Source of the DNA: Bacteroidales bacterium
GTDB taxonomy: Bacteria > Bacteroidota > Bacteroidia > Bacteroidales > JALTDM01
NCBI GenBank assembly: GCA_027074135.1
Contig: JALTDM010000059.1
Coordinates: 1-12,759, forward strand
Length of the DNA: 12,759 nucleotides
Direction: 5' to 3'
Position 1 is the first letter of the stretch, and each line of letters begins with the position of its first letter. Positions 1-7,261 of the stretch are shown here, piece by piece. The position numbers and the translations under genes were made by a program. Under the pieces are notes generated by a model. It ran no database searches. It was not told the origin of the DNA and saw only the letters and a list, made by a program, of their open reading frames with translations.

Positions 1-203
1 TTAACAAAACATACATGTTTGTCTTAATAAAGTAATAAATATTTATTAACATTTAATTAAAAAATCCATCTTTACTATAGTTATACTATGATTATGTGAT
101 TGATAATTAAACATATTTAATTTTTTTTTATTATTTTTGTATATAATTAAAAAGGGGAAGCCGAAAACCTTAAAGAGTAGGCAAAATTAAAAATATTTTT
201 ATC
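1..203. other. AT-rich intergenic flank
   Basis: No open reading frame of convincing quality is visible here. The stretch is almost entirely A and T. It carries an imperfect hairpin near its left end (AAACAT at 7-12 against ATGTTT at 15-20), which could be the tail of a terminator from a gene to the left, and an all-AT palindrome at 33-48 with arms TAATAAAT and ATTTATTA. The AT palindrome may simply reflect low complexity. The right part holds a promoter-like box and a structured leader, described separately. Confidence 0.6.
132..139 (+). promoter_or_regulatory. Possible Bacteroidota -7 box
   Basis: TATTTTTG at 132-139 fits the Bacteroidota -7 consensus TAnnTTTG and lies about 65 bases before the ATG at 204. 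No TTG-type -33 element is seen at the usual distance, and TAnnTTTG arises easily in such AT-rich DNA, so this is a weak call. Confidence 0.3.
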
Positions 204-627
204 ATGAAACTACATGTTGACAAAGTAATTACATCGAAAGAAGGTTGTATCGTTCATATTGAAGGCGATTTAGATGTTTCTCTTTCATGGGGAAAAGTTG
301 TTATCAATAATTTTAGTGGCACTGTTACTTTATCTGGGGTGTGAAAATTGTCCACATGGAACATTATCTTTTGGTCTGGCACATTCTGGCGGTTCTTCTG
401 GCAATGATATCAATATTGTTTTAAATTCCAATTATTTAAAAGAAGTAACAAAAATTAAGTGGATTAAAGGTGAAAAGCCTGTGCCTGATATTTTAAATGA
501 GAAAGAAGTTAAAAGTAAGCTTCTTGAATAAATAAAGAGGATATCAAAAGAATTTTATAATTTAGAAAGAAATTTTGTTAATGTAAACGTTACGGTAAAT
601 ATCAATTATCCGTGGGATGATTGTTAA
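204..627 (+). pseudogene. Small hypothetical gene disrupted by a +1 frameshift
   Basis: An ATG at 204 opens a frame of 46 codons ending at TGA 342-344. Its codons end mostly in A or T, as expected for this genome. One frame over, a coherent reading continues from TGT at 340 to TAA at 529-531 (63 residues from CENCPHG to KSKLLE). Joining the two at the GGGG run (336-339) gives a plausible protein of about 108 residues with a Cys-x-x-Cys pair. Reading past the TAA in the same frame gives 31 further protein-like residues (ending VTVNINYPWDDC) to a stop at 625-627. I infer a decayed gene or an assembly error in the G run. The alternative is a separate 85-residue product from ATG 274 with a hydrophobic start; its first codons are rich in third-position G, which argues against it. 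No family is recognised and no function is proposed. Confidence 0.5.
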
Positions 628-643
628 AAAAAATTTTACAACT

Positions 644-1030
644 ATGAAAAAAATATTGTTTATTGGAATTGTAGCATTTACAATTATGGCATGTAATAAT
701 CCTCCGAATAGGAAAATTCAGGGGAGTTGGAAATTTACAAGTGGTGAGACTCCACAAAACCCCAAAGATTCTTCTGTTGTTTTAGAGACATATGCTATTT
801 TTGGTTATATGTTGGCAGGTGTAGACCATGTTGAATTTAAAAAAGATAAAATTTTTATTATCAGTAAAAAAGGAGATACTTTAGAAACCTATGTTTACAC
901 GATTAGCAATGACACAATAATTGGGATTGGTAATAAAAAAGATACAACAAGATTTAAGTTTAAAATTAATAAGAATAAACTTCATTTATATAATGAAAAT
1001 GGCGCACTTTATGTGTTTGAGAAAAAATGA
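644..1030 (+). CDS. Small putative lipoprotein, lipocalin-like
   Basis: This encodes 128 residues. The start at 644 was chosen over an in-frame ATG at 617 because it places a typical signal peptide at the N-terminus: MKK, a hydrophobic stretch of about 11 residues, and a lipobox ending IMAC with the lipidated Cys at residue 17. The mature part begins with a short Asn/Pro-rich linker, then a G-S-W-K-F motif and alternating polar and hydrophobic strands through to the C-terminus. That pattern resembles the lipocalin-like small lipoproteins common in Bacteroidota, but the family assignment is inference. Residues after the Cys (NNPPN) do not form the acidic export signal described for some surface lipoproteins, so a periplasm-facing location is more likely. 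The gene ends just before a strong stem-loop and is not part of the ribosomal operon. Its ligand or role cannot be told from sequence. Confidence 0.75.
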   Translation: MKKILFIGIVAFTIMACNNPPNRKIQGSWKFTSGETPQNPKDSSVVLETYAIFGYMLAGVDHVEFKKDKIFIISKKGDTLETYVYTISNDTIIGIGNKKDTTRFKFKINKNKLHLYNENGALYVFEKK

Positions 1031-1042
1031 TGTGTCAATTTT

Positions 1043-1084
1043 AATACCACAAGTTACTTGATTTATTGGGTTTCTTGTGGTATT
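1043..1084 (+). terminator. Stem-loop terminator after lipoprotein gene
   Basis: A perfect 11-bp inverted repeat (AATACCACAAG at 1043-1053, CTTGTGGTATT at 1074-1084) encloses a 20-base loop and is followed by a T-rich tract (TTTCTCTTT). It begins 12 bases after the lipoprotein stop codon and probably ends that transcript, insulating it from the ribosomal operon. The loop is longer than in a classic intrinsic terminator. Confidence 0.65.
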
Positions 1085-1196
1085 TCTCTTTCCATATACC
1101 TTTCTGTTTTCAATTTAATACCGCAAAATATATTTTTATGGTAATACAATATATTATTTTTTAGTGCTAATTAGATGTGTAGGAAATTTTTTTTTT

Positions 1197-1241
1197 AAGT
1201 TAAACTGCTGTGAATAAAAAAATAACTATCTTTGCACACCA
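1197..1241 (+). promoter_or_regulatory. Promoter of the str-S10-spc operon
   Basis: TATCTTTG at 1227-1234, followed by CACACC, is an excellent Bacteroidota -7 box (TAnnTTTG). Transcription would start near 1240, giving a leader of about 40 bases before rpsL. The -33 region is poor: ACTG at 1204-1207 is at the right distance (19 bases) but lacks the usual TTTG. AAGTTAAAC at 1197-1205 recurs as AAGTTAAC before the internal rplP promoter. An A-rich spacer separates the two boxes. Confidence 0.75.
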
Positions 1242-1256
1242 ATTTTCAGCAAATTG
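1240..1256 (+). promoter_or_regulatory. Hairpin at the 5' end of the operon mRNA
   Basis: CAATTT (1240-1245) and AAATTG (1251-1256) form a 6-bp stem with a TCAGC loop. With the predicted start of transcription near 1240 it would sit at the very 5' end of the message, where a stem can protect mRNA from decay or act in regulation. Pairing is visible; the function is inference. Confidence 0.4.
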
Positions 1257-1279
1257 TAACTATATAAAATTTAAGAGGA

Positions 1280-1654
1280 ATGCCAACAATACAACAGTTA
1301 ATTAGAAAAGGGAGAAAGAGGAAAGTTTACAAGAGCAAGGCGCCAGCATTAAATGCATGTCCGCAGAGAAGAGGGGTTTGTTTGAGGGTTTATACAACCA
1401 CGCCAAAGAAACCTAATTCAGCTTTGCGTAAGGTAGCGCGTGTAAGGCTTACAAACGGTAAAGAGGTAAACGCTTACATCCCTGGAGAAGGGCACAACCT
1501 TCAAGAACACTCGATCGTATTGGTAAGGGGAGGTCGTGTAAAAGACTTACCCGGTGTACGTTATCACATTATTAGAGGCGCACTCGATACGGCAGGGGTG
1601 GAAAACAGAAAACAAGCTAGATCTAAGTATGGTACAAAAAAACCTAAAAAGTAG
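1280..1654 (+). CDS. rpsL: 30S ribosomal protein S12 (uS12)
   Basis: S12 sits at the decoding centre of the 30S subunit and helps control tRNA selection accuracy. The 124-residue product is full length and nearly collinear with E. coli S12: the basic N-terminal tail, the TTTPKKPNSALRKV loop, and the GGRVKDLPGVRYH loop are all present. Lys43 and Lys88, where changes cause streptomycin resistance or dependence in other bacteria, are both wild type. Asp89, the residue that RimO methylthiolates in E. coli, is conserved. It is the first gene of the operon, about 40 bases after the predicted transcription start. GAGGA directly abuts the ATG, too close to act as a Shine-Dalgarno site. Two tandem TAG stops end it, six bases before rpsG. 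The E. coli-style long rpsL-rpsG spacer used for S7 autoregulation is therefore missing. Confidence 0.98.
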   Translation: MPTIQQLIRKGRKRKVYKSKAPALNACPQRRGVCLRVYTTTPKKPNSALRKVARVRLTNGKEVNAYIPGEGHNLQEHSIVLVRGGRVKDLPGVRYHIIRGALDTAGVENRKQARSKYGTKKPKK

Positions 1655-1660
1655 TAGATT

Positions 1661-2137
1661 ATGAGGAAAGGTAGACCAAAACCGCGGAAAAGAATGCCGG
1701 ATCCAAAATTCGGTAATGAAAGAGTTACAAGGTTTGTTAATGATTTAATGTTAGATGGTAAAAAAAACAAGGCTCTCAGTATCTTTTACCAATCACTGGA
1801 GATCATAGATAAAAGAAAAAAAGACAAAGAAAAATCAGCTTTGGAAATCTGGCAGGAAGCATTGGACAACGTAACTCCCGCAGTAGAAGTAAAAAGTAGA
1901 AGAATTGGTGGTGCAAACTTCCAAGTACCGGTAGAAGTAAGACCGGACAGGAAAATTTCTTTGAGCCACAAGTTTATCATTAAGTTTGCAAGACAGAGAT
2001 CAGGAAAATCAATGTCCGAAAAGTTGGCAGCGGAAATTTTGGCTGCATACAACAAAGAAGGAGGTGCTTACAAGAAGAAAGAAGATATGCACCGTATGGC
2101 AGAAGCAAACAAAGCATTTTCGCACTTTAAATTCTAA
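1661..2137 (+). CDS. rpsG: 30S ribosomal protein S7 (uS7)
   Basis: S7 nucleates assembly of the 30S head by binding the 3' major domain of 16S rRNA and lines the E-site side of the mRNA channel. The product has 158 residues, normal for the family. Recognisable parts are the N-terminal basic arm (MRKGRPKPRKRMPDPKF), the helical core with ALEIWQEALDNVTPAVEVKSRR, the beta-hairpin segment GGANFQVPVEV, and the C-terminal HRMAEANKAFSHFKF. The start is set by close spacing to rpsL and by the family N-terminus. A 34-base gap separates it from fusA. Confidence 0.97.
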   Translation: MRKGRPKPRKRMPDPKFGNERVTRFVNDLMLDGKKNKALSIFYQSLEIIDKRKKDKEKSALEIWQEALDNVTPAVEVKSRRIGGANFQVPVEVRPDRKISLSHKFIIKFARQRSGKSMSEKLAAEILAAYNKEGGAYKKKEDMHRMAEANKAFSHFKF

Positions 2138-2171
2138 CAAAGCAGCAGTATTAAAAGAAGAAGAAAAGGAT

Positions 2172-4256
2172 ATGGCGAAGAGAGATTTGAAATATTTGAG
2201 GAATATAGGTATCATGGCACACATCGATGCCGGTAAAACAACTGTTACAGAACGTATTTTGTATTATACCGGTATCACTCATAAGATTGGAGAAGTCCAC
2301 GAAGGGAACGCCACAATGGACTGGATGGTGCAAGAGCAAGAACGTGGTATCACGATTACATCGGCTGCTACTACTTGTTTTTGGAAGTACGAAGCTCAGG
2401 AGCATCAAATAAATATTATTGACACTCCGGGACACGTTGACTTTACCGTTGAAGTTGAAAGATCTTTAAGGGTTCTGGATGGTTCAATTGCAGTTTTTTG
2501 TGCTGTGAGTGGTGTAGAACCTCAGTCTGAGACAGTGTGGAGGCAAGCTAATAAGTACCATGTGCCTAGAATTGCTTTTGTTAACAAAATGGATAGGGTT
2601 GGTGCTGATTTTTTAGGAGTTGTTCAACAAATAAGAAGTAAATTAGGTGCAAATGCAATACCTATCCAATTACCCATAGGAAGAGAAGATACTTTCAGTG
2701 GTGTTGTTGATCTTATTGAAAACAAGGCAATCATTTGGCGTGATGATGATAAATTGGGTACAACTTATGATTATATGGATGTGCCTGAAGAAATGAAAGA
2801 TGAAGTGCATGAATGGAGAGCTCAGTTAATCGAAGCTGTTGCTGAGCAAGATGATGCTTTGTTGGAAAAATTCTTTGAAGACGAAAACAGCCTTGAAGTA
2901 CACGAAATCAAAGATGCAATCAGAAAGGCTGTGCTTGACCTTAAGTTAGTTCCAGTTTTGGCAGGGTCGGCTTTCAAAAACAAAGGAATTCAAAGGCTAT
3001 TGGATGCAATTGCTGCTTTTTTGCCAAGTCCGTTGGATATAGGCGAAGTTAAAGGAACAGATCTAAATGGGAATGAAATAACAAGAAAGCCTTCCAACAA
3101 CGAGCCTTTTGCTGCTTTGGCATTTAAGATTGCAACCGATCCTTTTGTGGGAAGACTTGCATATATGCGTGTTTACTCGGGTGTATTAAAAGCTGGCGAA
3201 CAAGTGTTTAATGCACGTACCGGCAAGAAAGAAAGAATCACACGTTTGTATCAAATGCACGCAAACAAGCAAAATCCCATACCTCAAGTAGAAGCCGGAG
3301 ATATTTGTGCTGCAGTAGGGTTCAAAGATATTAAGACGGGAGATTCGTTGTCTGATAGCAAACACCCGATTGTGTTCGAATCAATGGAATTCCCTGAACC
3401 TGTTATTGGTATTGCAGTAGAACCTGTTTCTCAAGCTGATGTAGATAAACTTGGGAATGCTTTAAGTAAACTCATGGAAGAGGATCCTACTTTTACTGTA
3501 CAGACAGAAGAAAATACGGGACAAACTATTATCAGAGGAATGGGTGAGTTGCACCTTGAAATCATTATTGACAGACTCAAAAGGGAATTTGGTGTAGAAT
3601 GCCGTGTAGGACAACCACAAGTAGCCTACAAGGAAGCCTTGACTTCTACCGTAGATCACCATGAAACATTCAAGAAACAAACAGGGGGTAGAGGTAAGTT
3701 TGCCGATATCGTTGTTAAGATTGGCCCTGCAGACGAAGGAGTTAAAGGATTGCAATTCACTAACCTTGTAAAAGGAGGGAATGTCCCCAGGGAATATGTT
3801 CCGGCTGTTGAAAAAGGATTTAAAGAAGCTATGAGGAATGGTCCGCTAATGGGATTCCCTGTAGAGAATTTGAAAGTTGAATTGCTTGATGGAGCCTATC
3901 ATAGTGTTGACTCTGATTCATTATCTTTTGAAATAGTAGCTAAATTGGCTTTCAAATCTGCAGCTCCTAAAGCAGGACCCGTACTGCTTGAACCTATAAT
4001 GAAAATGGAAGTAGTTACTCCGGAAGAATATATGGGTGATATAATTGGCGATTTAAACAGGAGAAGAGGGAAGATAGTAGATATTGATACAAGAGGAAAT
4101 GCAAAAGTTATAAAAGTCGAAGTGCCGCTGGCCGAAATGTTTGGTTATGTAACAGTGCTTCGTACCTTATCATCCGGTAGAGCATCATCTACCATGGAAT
4201 TTTCACATTACGAACAAGTTCCCGATGAAAAAGCATCTGAAATTTTAAATATGTAA
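2172..4256 (+). CDS. fusA: Translation elongation factor G
   Basis: EF-G is the GTPase that moves tRNA and mRNA through the ribosome after peptide-bond formation and, with RRF, helps recycle ribosomes. The product is 694 residues. The GTPase motifs are intact: AHIDAGKT (residues 16-23), RGITIT (58-63), DTPGH (84-88), NKMD (138-141) and GSAFK (265-269). Domains II to V follow, with GRGKFADI in domain IV and the LAEMFGYVTVLRTLSSGRA segment near the end. An open frame extends back to 1986 inside rpsG, but ATG 2172 gives the family N-terminus MAKRDLKYLRNIGI, so the longer start is rejected. In enterobacteria tuf follows fusA; here rpsJ follows after five bases, as is common in Bacteroidota. The short AGGA before the start is too close to be a good Shine-Dalgarno site. 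Confidence 0.98.
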   Translation: MAKRDLKYLRNIGIMAHIDAGKTTVTERILYYTGITHKIGEVHEGNATMDWMVQEQERGITITSAATTCFWKYEAQEHQINIIDTPGHVDFTVEVERSLRVLDGSIAVFCAVSGVEPQSETVWRQANKYHVPRIAFVNKMDRVGADFLGVVQQIRSKLGANAIPIQLPIGREDTFSGVVDLIENKAIIWRDDDKLGTTYDYMDVPEEMKDEVHEWRAQLIEAVAEQDDALLEKFFEDENSLEVHEIKDAIRKAVLDLKLVPVLAGSAFKNKGIQRLLDAIAAFLPSPLDIGEVKGTDLNGNEITRKPSNNEPFAALAFKIATDPFVGRLAYMRVYSGVLKAGEQVFNARTGKKERITRLYQMHANKQNPIPQVEAGDICAAVGFKDIKTGDSLSDSKHPIVFESMEFPEPVIGIAVEPVSQADVDKLGNALSKLMEEDPTFTVQTEENTGQTIIRGMGELHLEIIIDRLKREFGVECRVGQPQVAYKEALTSTVDHHETFKKQTGGRGKFADIVVKIGPADEGVKGLQFTNLVKGGNVPREYVPAVEKGFKEAMRNGPLMGFPVENLKVELLDGAYHSVDSDSLSFEIVAKLAFKSAAPKAGPVLLEPIMKMEVVTPEEYMGDIIGDLNRRRGKIVDIDTRGNAKVIKVEVPLAEMFGYVTVLRTLSSGRASSTMEFSHYEQVPDEKASEILNM

Positions 4257-4261
4257 AAGTT

Positions 4262-4570
4262 ATGGCAAGTCAAAAGATTAGAATAAAGTTAAAATCTTAC
4301 GACCACAATTTGGTGGAAAGAACGGCCGAAAAGTTGGTGAAAACAGTAAAATCGACAGGAGCAATAGTAAGTGGTCCTATACCACTTCCTACAAAAAAGA
4401 AAATTTTTACAGTGCTCCGTTCAACGTTTGTAAACAAAACGTCTAGAGAACAATTTGAATTGAATACGCACAAAAGATTGATAGATATCTATCAATCAAA
4501 TGACAAAACAATAGATGCATTAACAAGGTTGGAATTACCTAGCGGAGTTGATGTTGAGATTAAACTATAA
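4262..4570 (+). CDS. rpsJ: 30S ribosomal protein S10 (uS10, NusE)
   Basis: S10 is a 30S head protein and, as NusE, pairs with NusB in transcription antitermination of rRNA operons; it also links the ribosome to NusG. The 102-residue product has the usual length. The SGPIPLPTKKK motif and the extended loop FTVLRSTFVNK are clear; Val57, near a tetracycline-associated position in other bacteria, is conserved. The C-terminus LPSGVDVEIKL is typical. In E. coli this gene opens its own operon behind a long leader controlled by L4. Here it starts five bases after fusA, so no such leader can exist at this place and it must be co-transcribed with the str genes. Confidence 0.97.
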   Translation: MASQKIRIKLKSYDHNLVERTAEKLVKTVKSTGAIVSGPIPLPTKKKIFTVLRSTFVNKTSREQFELNTHKRLIDIYQSNDKTIDALTRLELPSGVDVEIKL

Positions 4571-4582
4571 AACATTTAAACG

Positions 4583-5200
4583 ATGGCTGGATTGATAGGA
4601 AGAAAATTAGGAATGACTTCTCTTTATGACGAAAACGGTAAGTATGTTGCATGTACCGTTTTAGAAGTTGGTCCTTGTGTTGTTACACAAGTAAAAACTC
4701 CTGAAAAAGACGGTTATGCAGCTGTTCAAGTTGCATATGGAGAAGCAAAAGAAAAAAATACCCCAAAGCCATTATTGGGTCATTTCAAAAAAGCTAAGAC
4801 CACTCCTAAAAGAGTAGTTGCTGAATTTAAAAACTACAAAGATGAATGGAAACCCGGTGATGTTATTACCCTTGACATTTTCGAAGAAGATAAATTCGTT
4901 GATGTAATCGGTATAACAAAAGGAAAAGGGTTTCAAGGTGTGGTAAAAAGACATGGCTTTGGTGGTGTTGGGGAAAGAACACACGGACAACACAACAGAC
5001 AAAGACACCCGGGTTCAATCGGTGCTTCATCTTATCCGTCAAGAGTTTTTAAAGGAATTAGAATGGCAGGTCGAGACGGTGGTAACCAGGTTAAGGCAAT
5101 CAACTTGAAAGTGATGAAAGTTTTCCCGGACAAAAACATTATGGTAGTTAAGGGGTCTGTACCCGGACATAAAGGTTCATTTGTTAAAATTTTGAAATAA
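4583..5200 (+). CDS. rplC: 50S ribosomal protein L3 (uL3)
   Basis: L3 starts 50S assembly at the 3' end of 23S rRNA and sends a long extension toward the peptidyl-transferase centre. The 205-residue product has the N-terminal MAGLIGRKLGMT motif, a core beta-barrel, and the central extension around residues 110-165 with KGFQGVVKRHGF, GERTHGQ and FKGIRMAGRDGG. The glutamine that PrmB methylates in E. coli (in GSIGQ) is replaced by Ala148 (GSIGA), so that modification cannot occur here. The stop codon overlaps the rplD start in TAATG, a sign of translational coupling. Confidence 0.97.
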   Translation: MAGLIGRKLGMTSLYDENGKYVACTVLEVGPCVVTQVKTPEKDGYAAVQVAYGEAKEKNTPKPLLGHFKKAKTTPKRVVAEFKNYKDEWKPGDVITLDIFEEDKFVDVIGITKGKGFQGVVKRHGFGGVGERTHGQHNRQRHPGSIGASSYPSRVFKGIRMAGRDGGNQVKAINLKVMKVFPDKNIMVVKGSVPGHKGSFVKILK

Positions 5201-5832
5201 TGGAAGTAACTGTTTATAACATAGAAGGGAAAGAAACCGGCAGAAAAATCAATTTGGATGATTCAGTATTTAATGTTGAAAATCCTAATGATCATGTAAT
5301 TTATCTTGATGTAAAGCAATATCTTGCCCATCAACGTCAAGGTACACACAAAACCAAAGAAAGAGGTGAAGTAGCGTATAGTACCAGAAAAATTAAAAGA
5401 CAAAAAGGAACTGGTACTGCAAGAGCCGGTAGTATAAAATCACCAGTTTTTGTTGGTGGTGGTAGAATATTCGGACCAAGACCGAGAAAATACAAAATTA
5501 AATTAAACAAAAAGGTAAAACAACTTGCGAGAAGAAGTGCTCTTACTTATAAAATGAGAGAAAATAGTATAAAAGTAGTTGAAGATTTCACATTTGAAAA
5601 AATCAAAACTAAGCAAGTTGTTGAAGTTTTAGATAACTTGAATCTTGACGATAAAACAACATTTGTAATACATGCTTCCGACCGAAATGTAATATTGTCG
5701 GCAAGGAATTTACCAAAAGTGAGAGTTGAATTGGCAGATAAATTAAACACATATAGGATCTTAGATGCCAATAACTTGATTCTTACTGAATCTAGTATTA
5801 AGATAATAGAAGATATCCTTAAAAATAATTAG
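5200..5832 (+). CDS. rplD: 50S ribosomal protein L4 (uL4)
   Basis: L4 binds 23S rRNA domain I early in assembly, and its long loop forms part of the exit-tunnel constriction beside L22. The 210-residue product has the loop RQKGTGTARAGSIKSP at about residues 67-82, followed by the GGGRIFGPRPR segment; Lys69 corresponds to the tunnel lysine altered in some macrolide-resistant E. coli and is unchanged. The C-terminal part carries the globular Rossmann-like fold. In E. coli L4 also represses its own operon through the S10 leader; that leader is absent here. The ATG shares its A with the rplC stop. Two bases separate it from rplW. Confidence 0.97.
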   Translation: MEVTVYNIEGKETGRKINLDDSVFNVENPNDHVIYLDVKQYLAHQRQGTHKTKERGEVAYSTRKIKRQKGTGTARAGSIKSPVFVGGGRIFGPRPRKYKIKLNKKVKQLARRSALTYKMRENSIKVVEDFTFEKIKTKQVVEVLDNLNLDDKTTFVIHASDRNVILSARNLPKVRVELADKLNTYRILDANNLILTESSIKIIEDILKNN

Positions 5833-5834
5833 GC

Positions 5835-6131
5835 ATGAAATTGGAAATTTTAAAAAGGCCAATAGTAACAGAAAAGTACACTAAACTTAGTGAAAAACTC
5901 AATAAGTATGCCTTTATAGTAGCTAAAAATGCTAATAAATTGGACATAAAAAAGGCCGTTGAAGAAATGTATAATGTTGAGGTGATTGATGTAAATACAA
6001 TGACCTATAAAGGTAAAGTGAGAAGCAGATATACCAAATCTGGGATAATATCAGGAAGGACAGAAGCTTTTAAAAAGGCAGTAGTTACATTGAAAGAAGG
6101 TGATAGTATAGACTTTTTTAGTAACATTTAA
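5835..6131 (+). CDS. rplW: 50S ribosomal protein L23 (uL23)
   Basis: L23 lies at the exit of the peptide tunnel and is the main docking site for trigger factor and SRP. The product has 98 residues, the short bacterial form. The N-terminal motif LKRPIVTEKYTKL, the AFIVAKNANKLDIKKAVEEMYNV block and the hairpin with MTYKGKVRSRY are characteristic. It begins two bases after rplD. Its stop overlaps a stray ATG-AAG-TAA mini frame, which is probably incidental; rplB starts 12 bases later. Confidence 0.96.
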   Translation: MKLEILKRPIVTEKYTKLSEKLNKYAFIVAKNANKLDIKKAVEEMYNVEVIDVNTMTYKGKVRSRYTKSGIISGRTEAFKKAVVTLKEGDSIDFFSNI

Positions 6132-6143
6132 TGAAGTAAGAAA

Positions 6144-6968
6144 ATGGGAGTGAAAAAATTTAAACCGATAACACCGGGATTGAGGCATAAAATTATATCG
6201 GATTTTTCCGAAATAACAAAATCAACTCCGGAAAAGTCATTGTTAAGACCGCTTAAAAAAACAGGTGGTAGGAACAATCAAGGTAAAATGACCGTTCGTT
6301 ACAGAGGTGGAGGTCATAAAAGAAAATACAGGATCATAGATTTCAAGAGAGATAAAGAAGGAATACCTGCAGTTGTTAAGTCTATAGAATACGATCCAAA
6401 TAGAAGTGCAAGAATAGCATTGGTTGTGTACAAAGATGGAGAAAAAAGATATATAATTGCTCCTAACGGAATTAAAGTCGGACAAGAGATAATGAGTGGA
6501 AAAGATGCTGCTCCAGAAGTAGGTAATTCACTTTATTTGTCTGATATACCATTAGGAACTCTTATTCATAATGTGGAATTACATCCAGGTAGAGGAGGAC
6601 AGTTGGCAAGGAGTGCAGGAACTTATGCAACTTTAGTTTCTAGGGAAGGGAAATATGCAAATGTAAAATTAGGTTCCGGTGAAGTAAGAAAAATATTAGT
6701 AACTTGCAAAGCAACAATCGGAACAGTATCCAATCCTGATCACAGGCTGGTTTCTCATGGAAAGGCAGGTCGTAAACGTTGGTTAGGTAAACGCCCAAGA
6801 ACAAGAGGTGTAGCTATGAACCCCGTTGACCATCCAATGGGTGGTGGTGAAGGTAAAGCATCCGGAGGACATCCAAGAAGTAGAAAAGGGCTTTATGCAA
6901 AAGGTGAAAAAACAAGAAATAGAAAAAAATATTCAAACAAATACATTGTTGAACGCAGAAAAAAATAA
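6144..6968 (+). CDS. rplB: 50S ribosomal protein L2 (uL2)
   Basis: L2 is one of the oldest ribosomal proteins; it is needed for subunit joining and lies close to the peptidyl-transferase centre. The product has 274 residues, full length. It has the N-terminal KPITPGLRH region, RYRGGGHKRKYR, the SH3/OB-like RNA-binding core (about 80-200), and the C-terminal loop AMNPVDHPMGGGEG. His230 matches the conserved E. coli His229; the residue two on is Met232, where E. coli has His. That HPMGGG form is what I expect in Bacteroidota. The C-terminal basic tail (KYIVERRKK) is intact. rpsS follows after eight bases. Confidence 0.98.
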   Translation: MGVKKFKPITPGLRHKIISDFSEITKSTPEKSLLRPLKKTGGRNNQGKMTVRYRGGGHKRKYRIIDFKRDKEGIPAVVKSIEYDPNRSARIALVVYKDGEKRYIIAPNGIKVGQEIMSGKDAAPEVGNSLYLSDIPLGTLIHNVELHPGRGGQLARSAGTYATLVSREGKYANVKLGSGEVRKILVTCKATIGTVSNPDHRLVSHGKAGRKRWLGKRPRTRGVAMNPVDHPMGGGEGKASGGHPRSRKGLYAKGEKTRNRKKYSNKYIVERRKK

Positions 6969-6976
6969 TGTAAGAT

Positions 6977-7249
6977 ATGGCAAGATCGCTTAAAAAAGGA
7001 CCTTACGTTCATTATAAACTGATGAGGCGAATACTCGAAATGAACGAATCAGGTAAAAAAAGAACAATAAAAACCTGGTCGAGAGCCTCAATGATTACTC
7101 CAGATTTTGTAGGTCACACAATTGCTGTGCACAATGGAAAAGGTTTTGTGCCGGTTTATATTACTGAAAATATGGTAGGACACAGGTTAGGAGAATTTGC
7201 ACCTACCAGAACATTTAGAGGACACGGTGGTAAAAAGAATAAAAAATAA
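6977..7249 (+). CDS. rpsS: 30S ribosomal protein S19 (uS19)
   Basis: S19 is a 30S head protein that forms a complex with S13 near the A-site tRNA and contacts L5 in intersubunit bridge B1b. The 90-residue product starts with the family signature MARSLKKGPYV and contains the RASMITPDFVGHTIAVHNGK core and VGHRLGEFAPTRTFRGHGGKK near the end. Length and motifs are ordinary. It is flanked by rplB and rplV with gaps of 8 and 12 bases, the universal S10-cluster order. Confidence 0.97.
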   Translation: MARSLKKGPYVHYKLMRRILEMNESGKKRTIKTWSRASMITPDFVGHTIAVHNGKGFVPVYITENMVGHRLGEFAPTRTFRGHGGKKNKK

Positions 7250-7261
7250 AATAGTTAGAAA

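Noticed and set aside
274..339. ATG 274 as the start of an 85-residue protein with a signal-like N-terminus
   Set aside because: Third codon positions in this part are G-rich compared with the genome, and the frame from ATG 204 codes better here. It is kept only as an alternative to the frameshift reading; the residue three before the Cys is Tyr, a poor lipobox.
617..643. Longer start for the lipoprotein at 617
   Set aside because: It would put nine extra residues before an otherwise standard MKK signal peptide and overlaps the end of the upstream reading frame.
1986..2171. Upstream in-frame extension of fusA inside rpsG
   Set aside because: The added residues are an out-of-frame reading of rpsG and unlike EF-G; the family N-terminus starts at ATG 2172.
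6129..6139. ATG-AAG-TAA mini frame after rplW
   Set aside because: A two-codon frame overlapping a stop codon is likely by chance and has no supporting signal.
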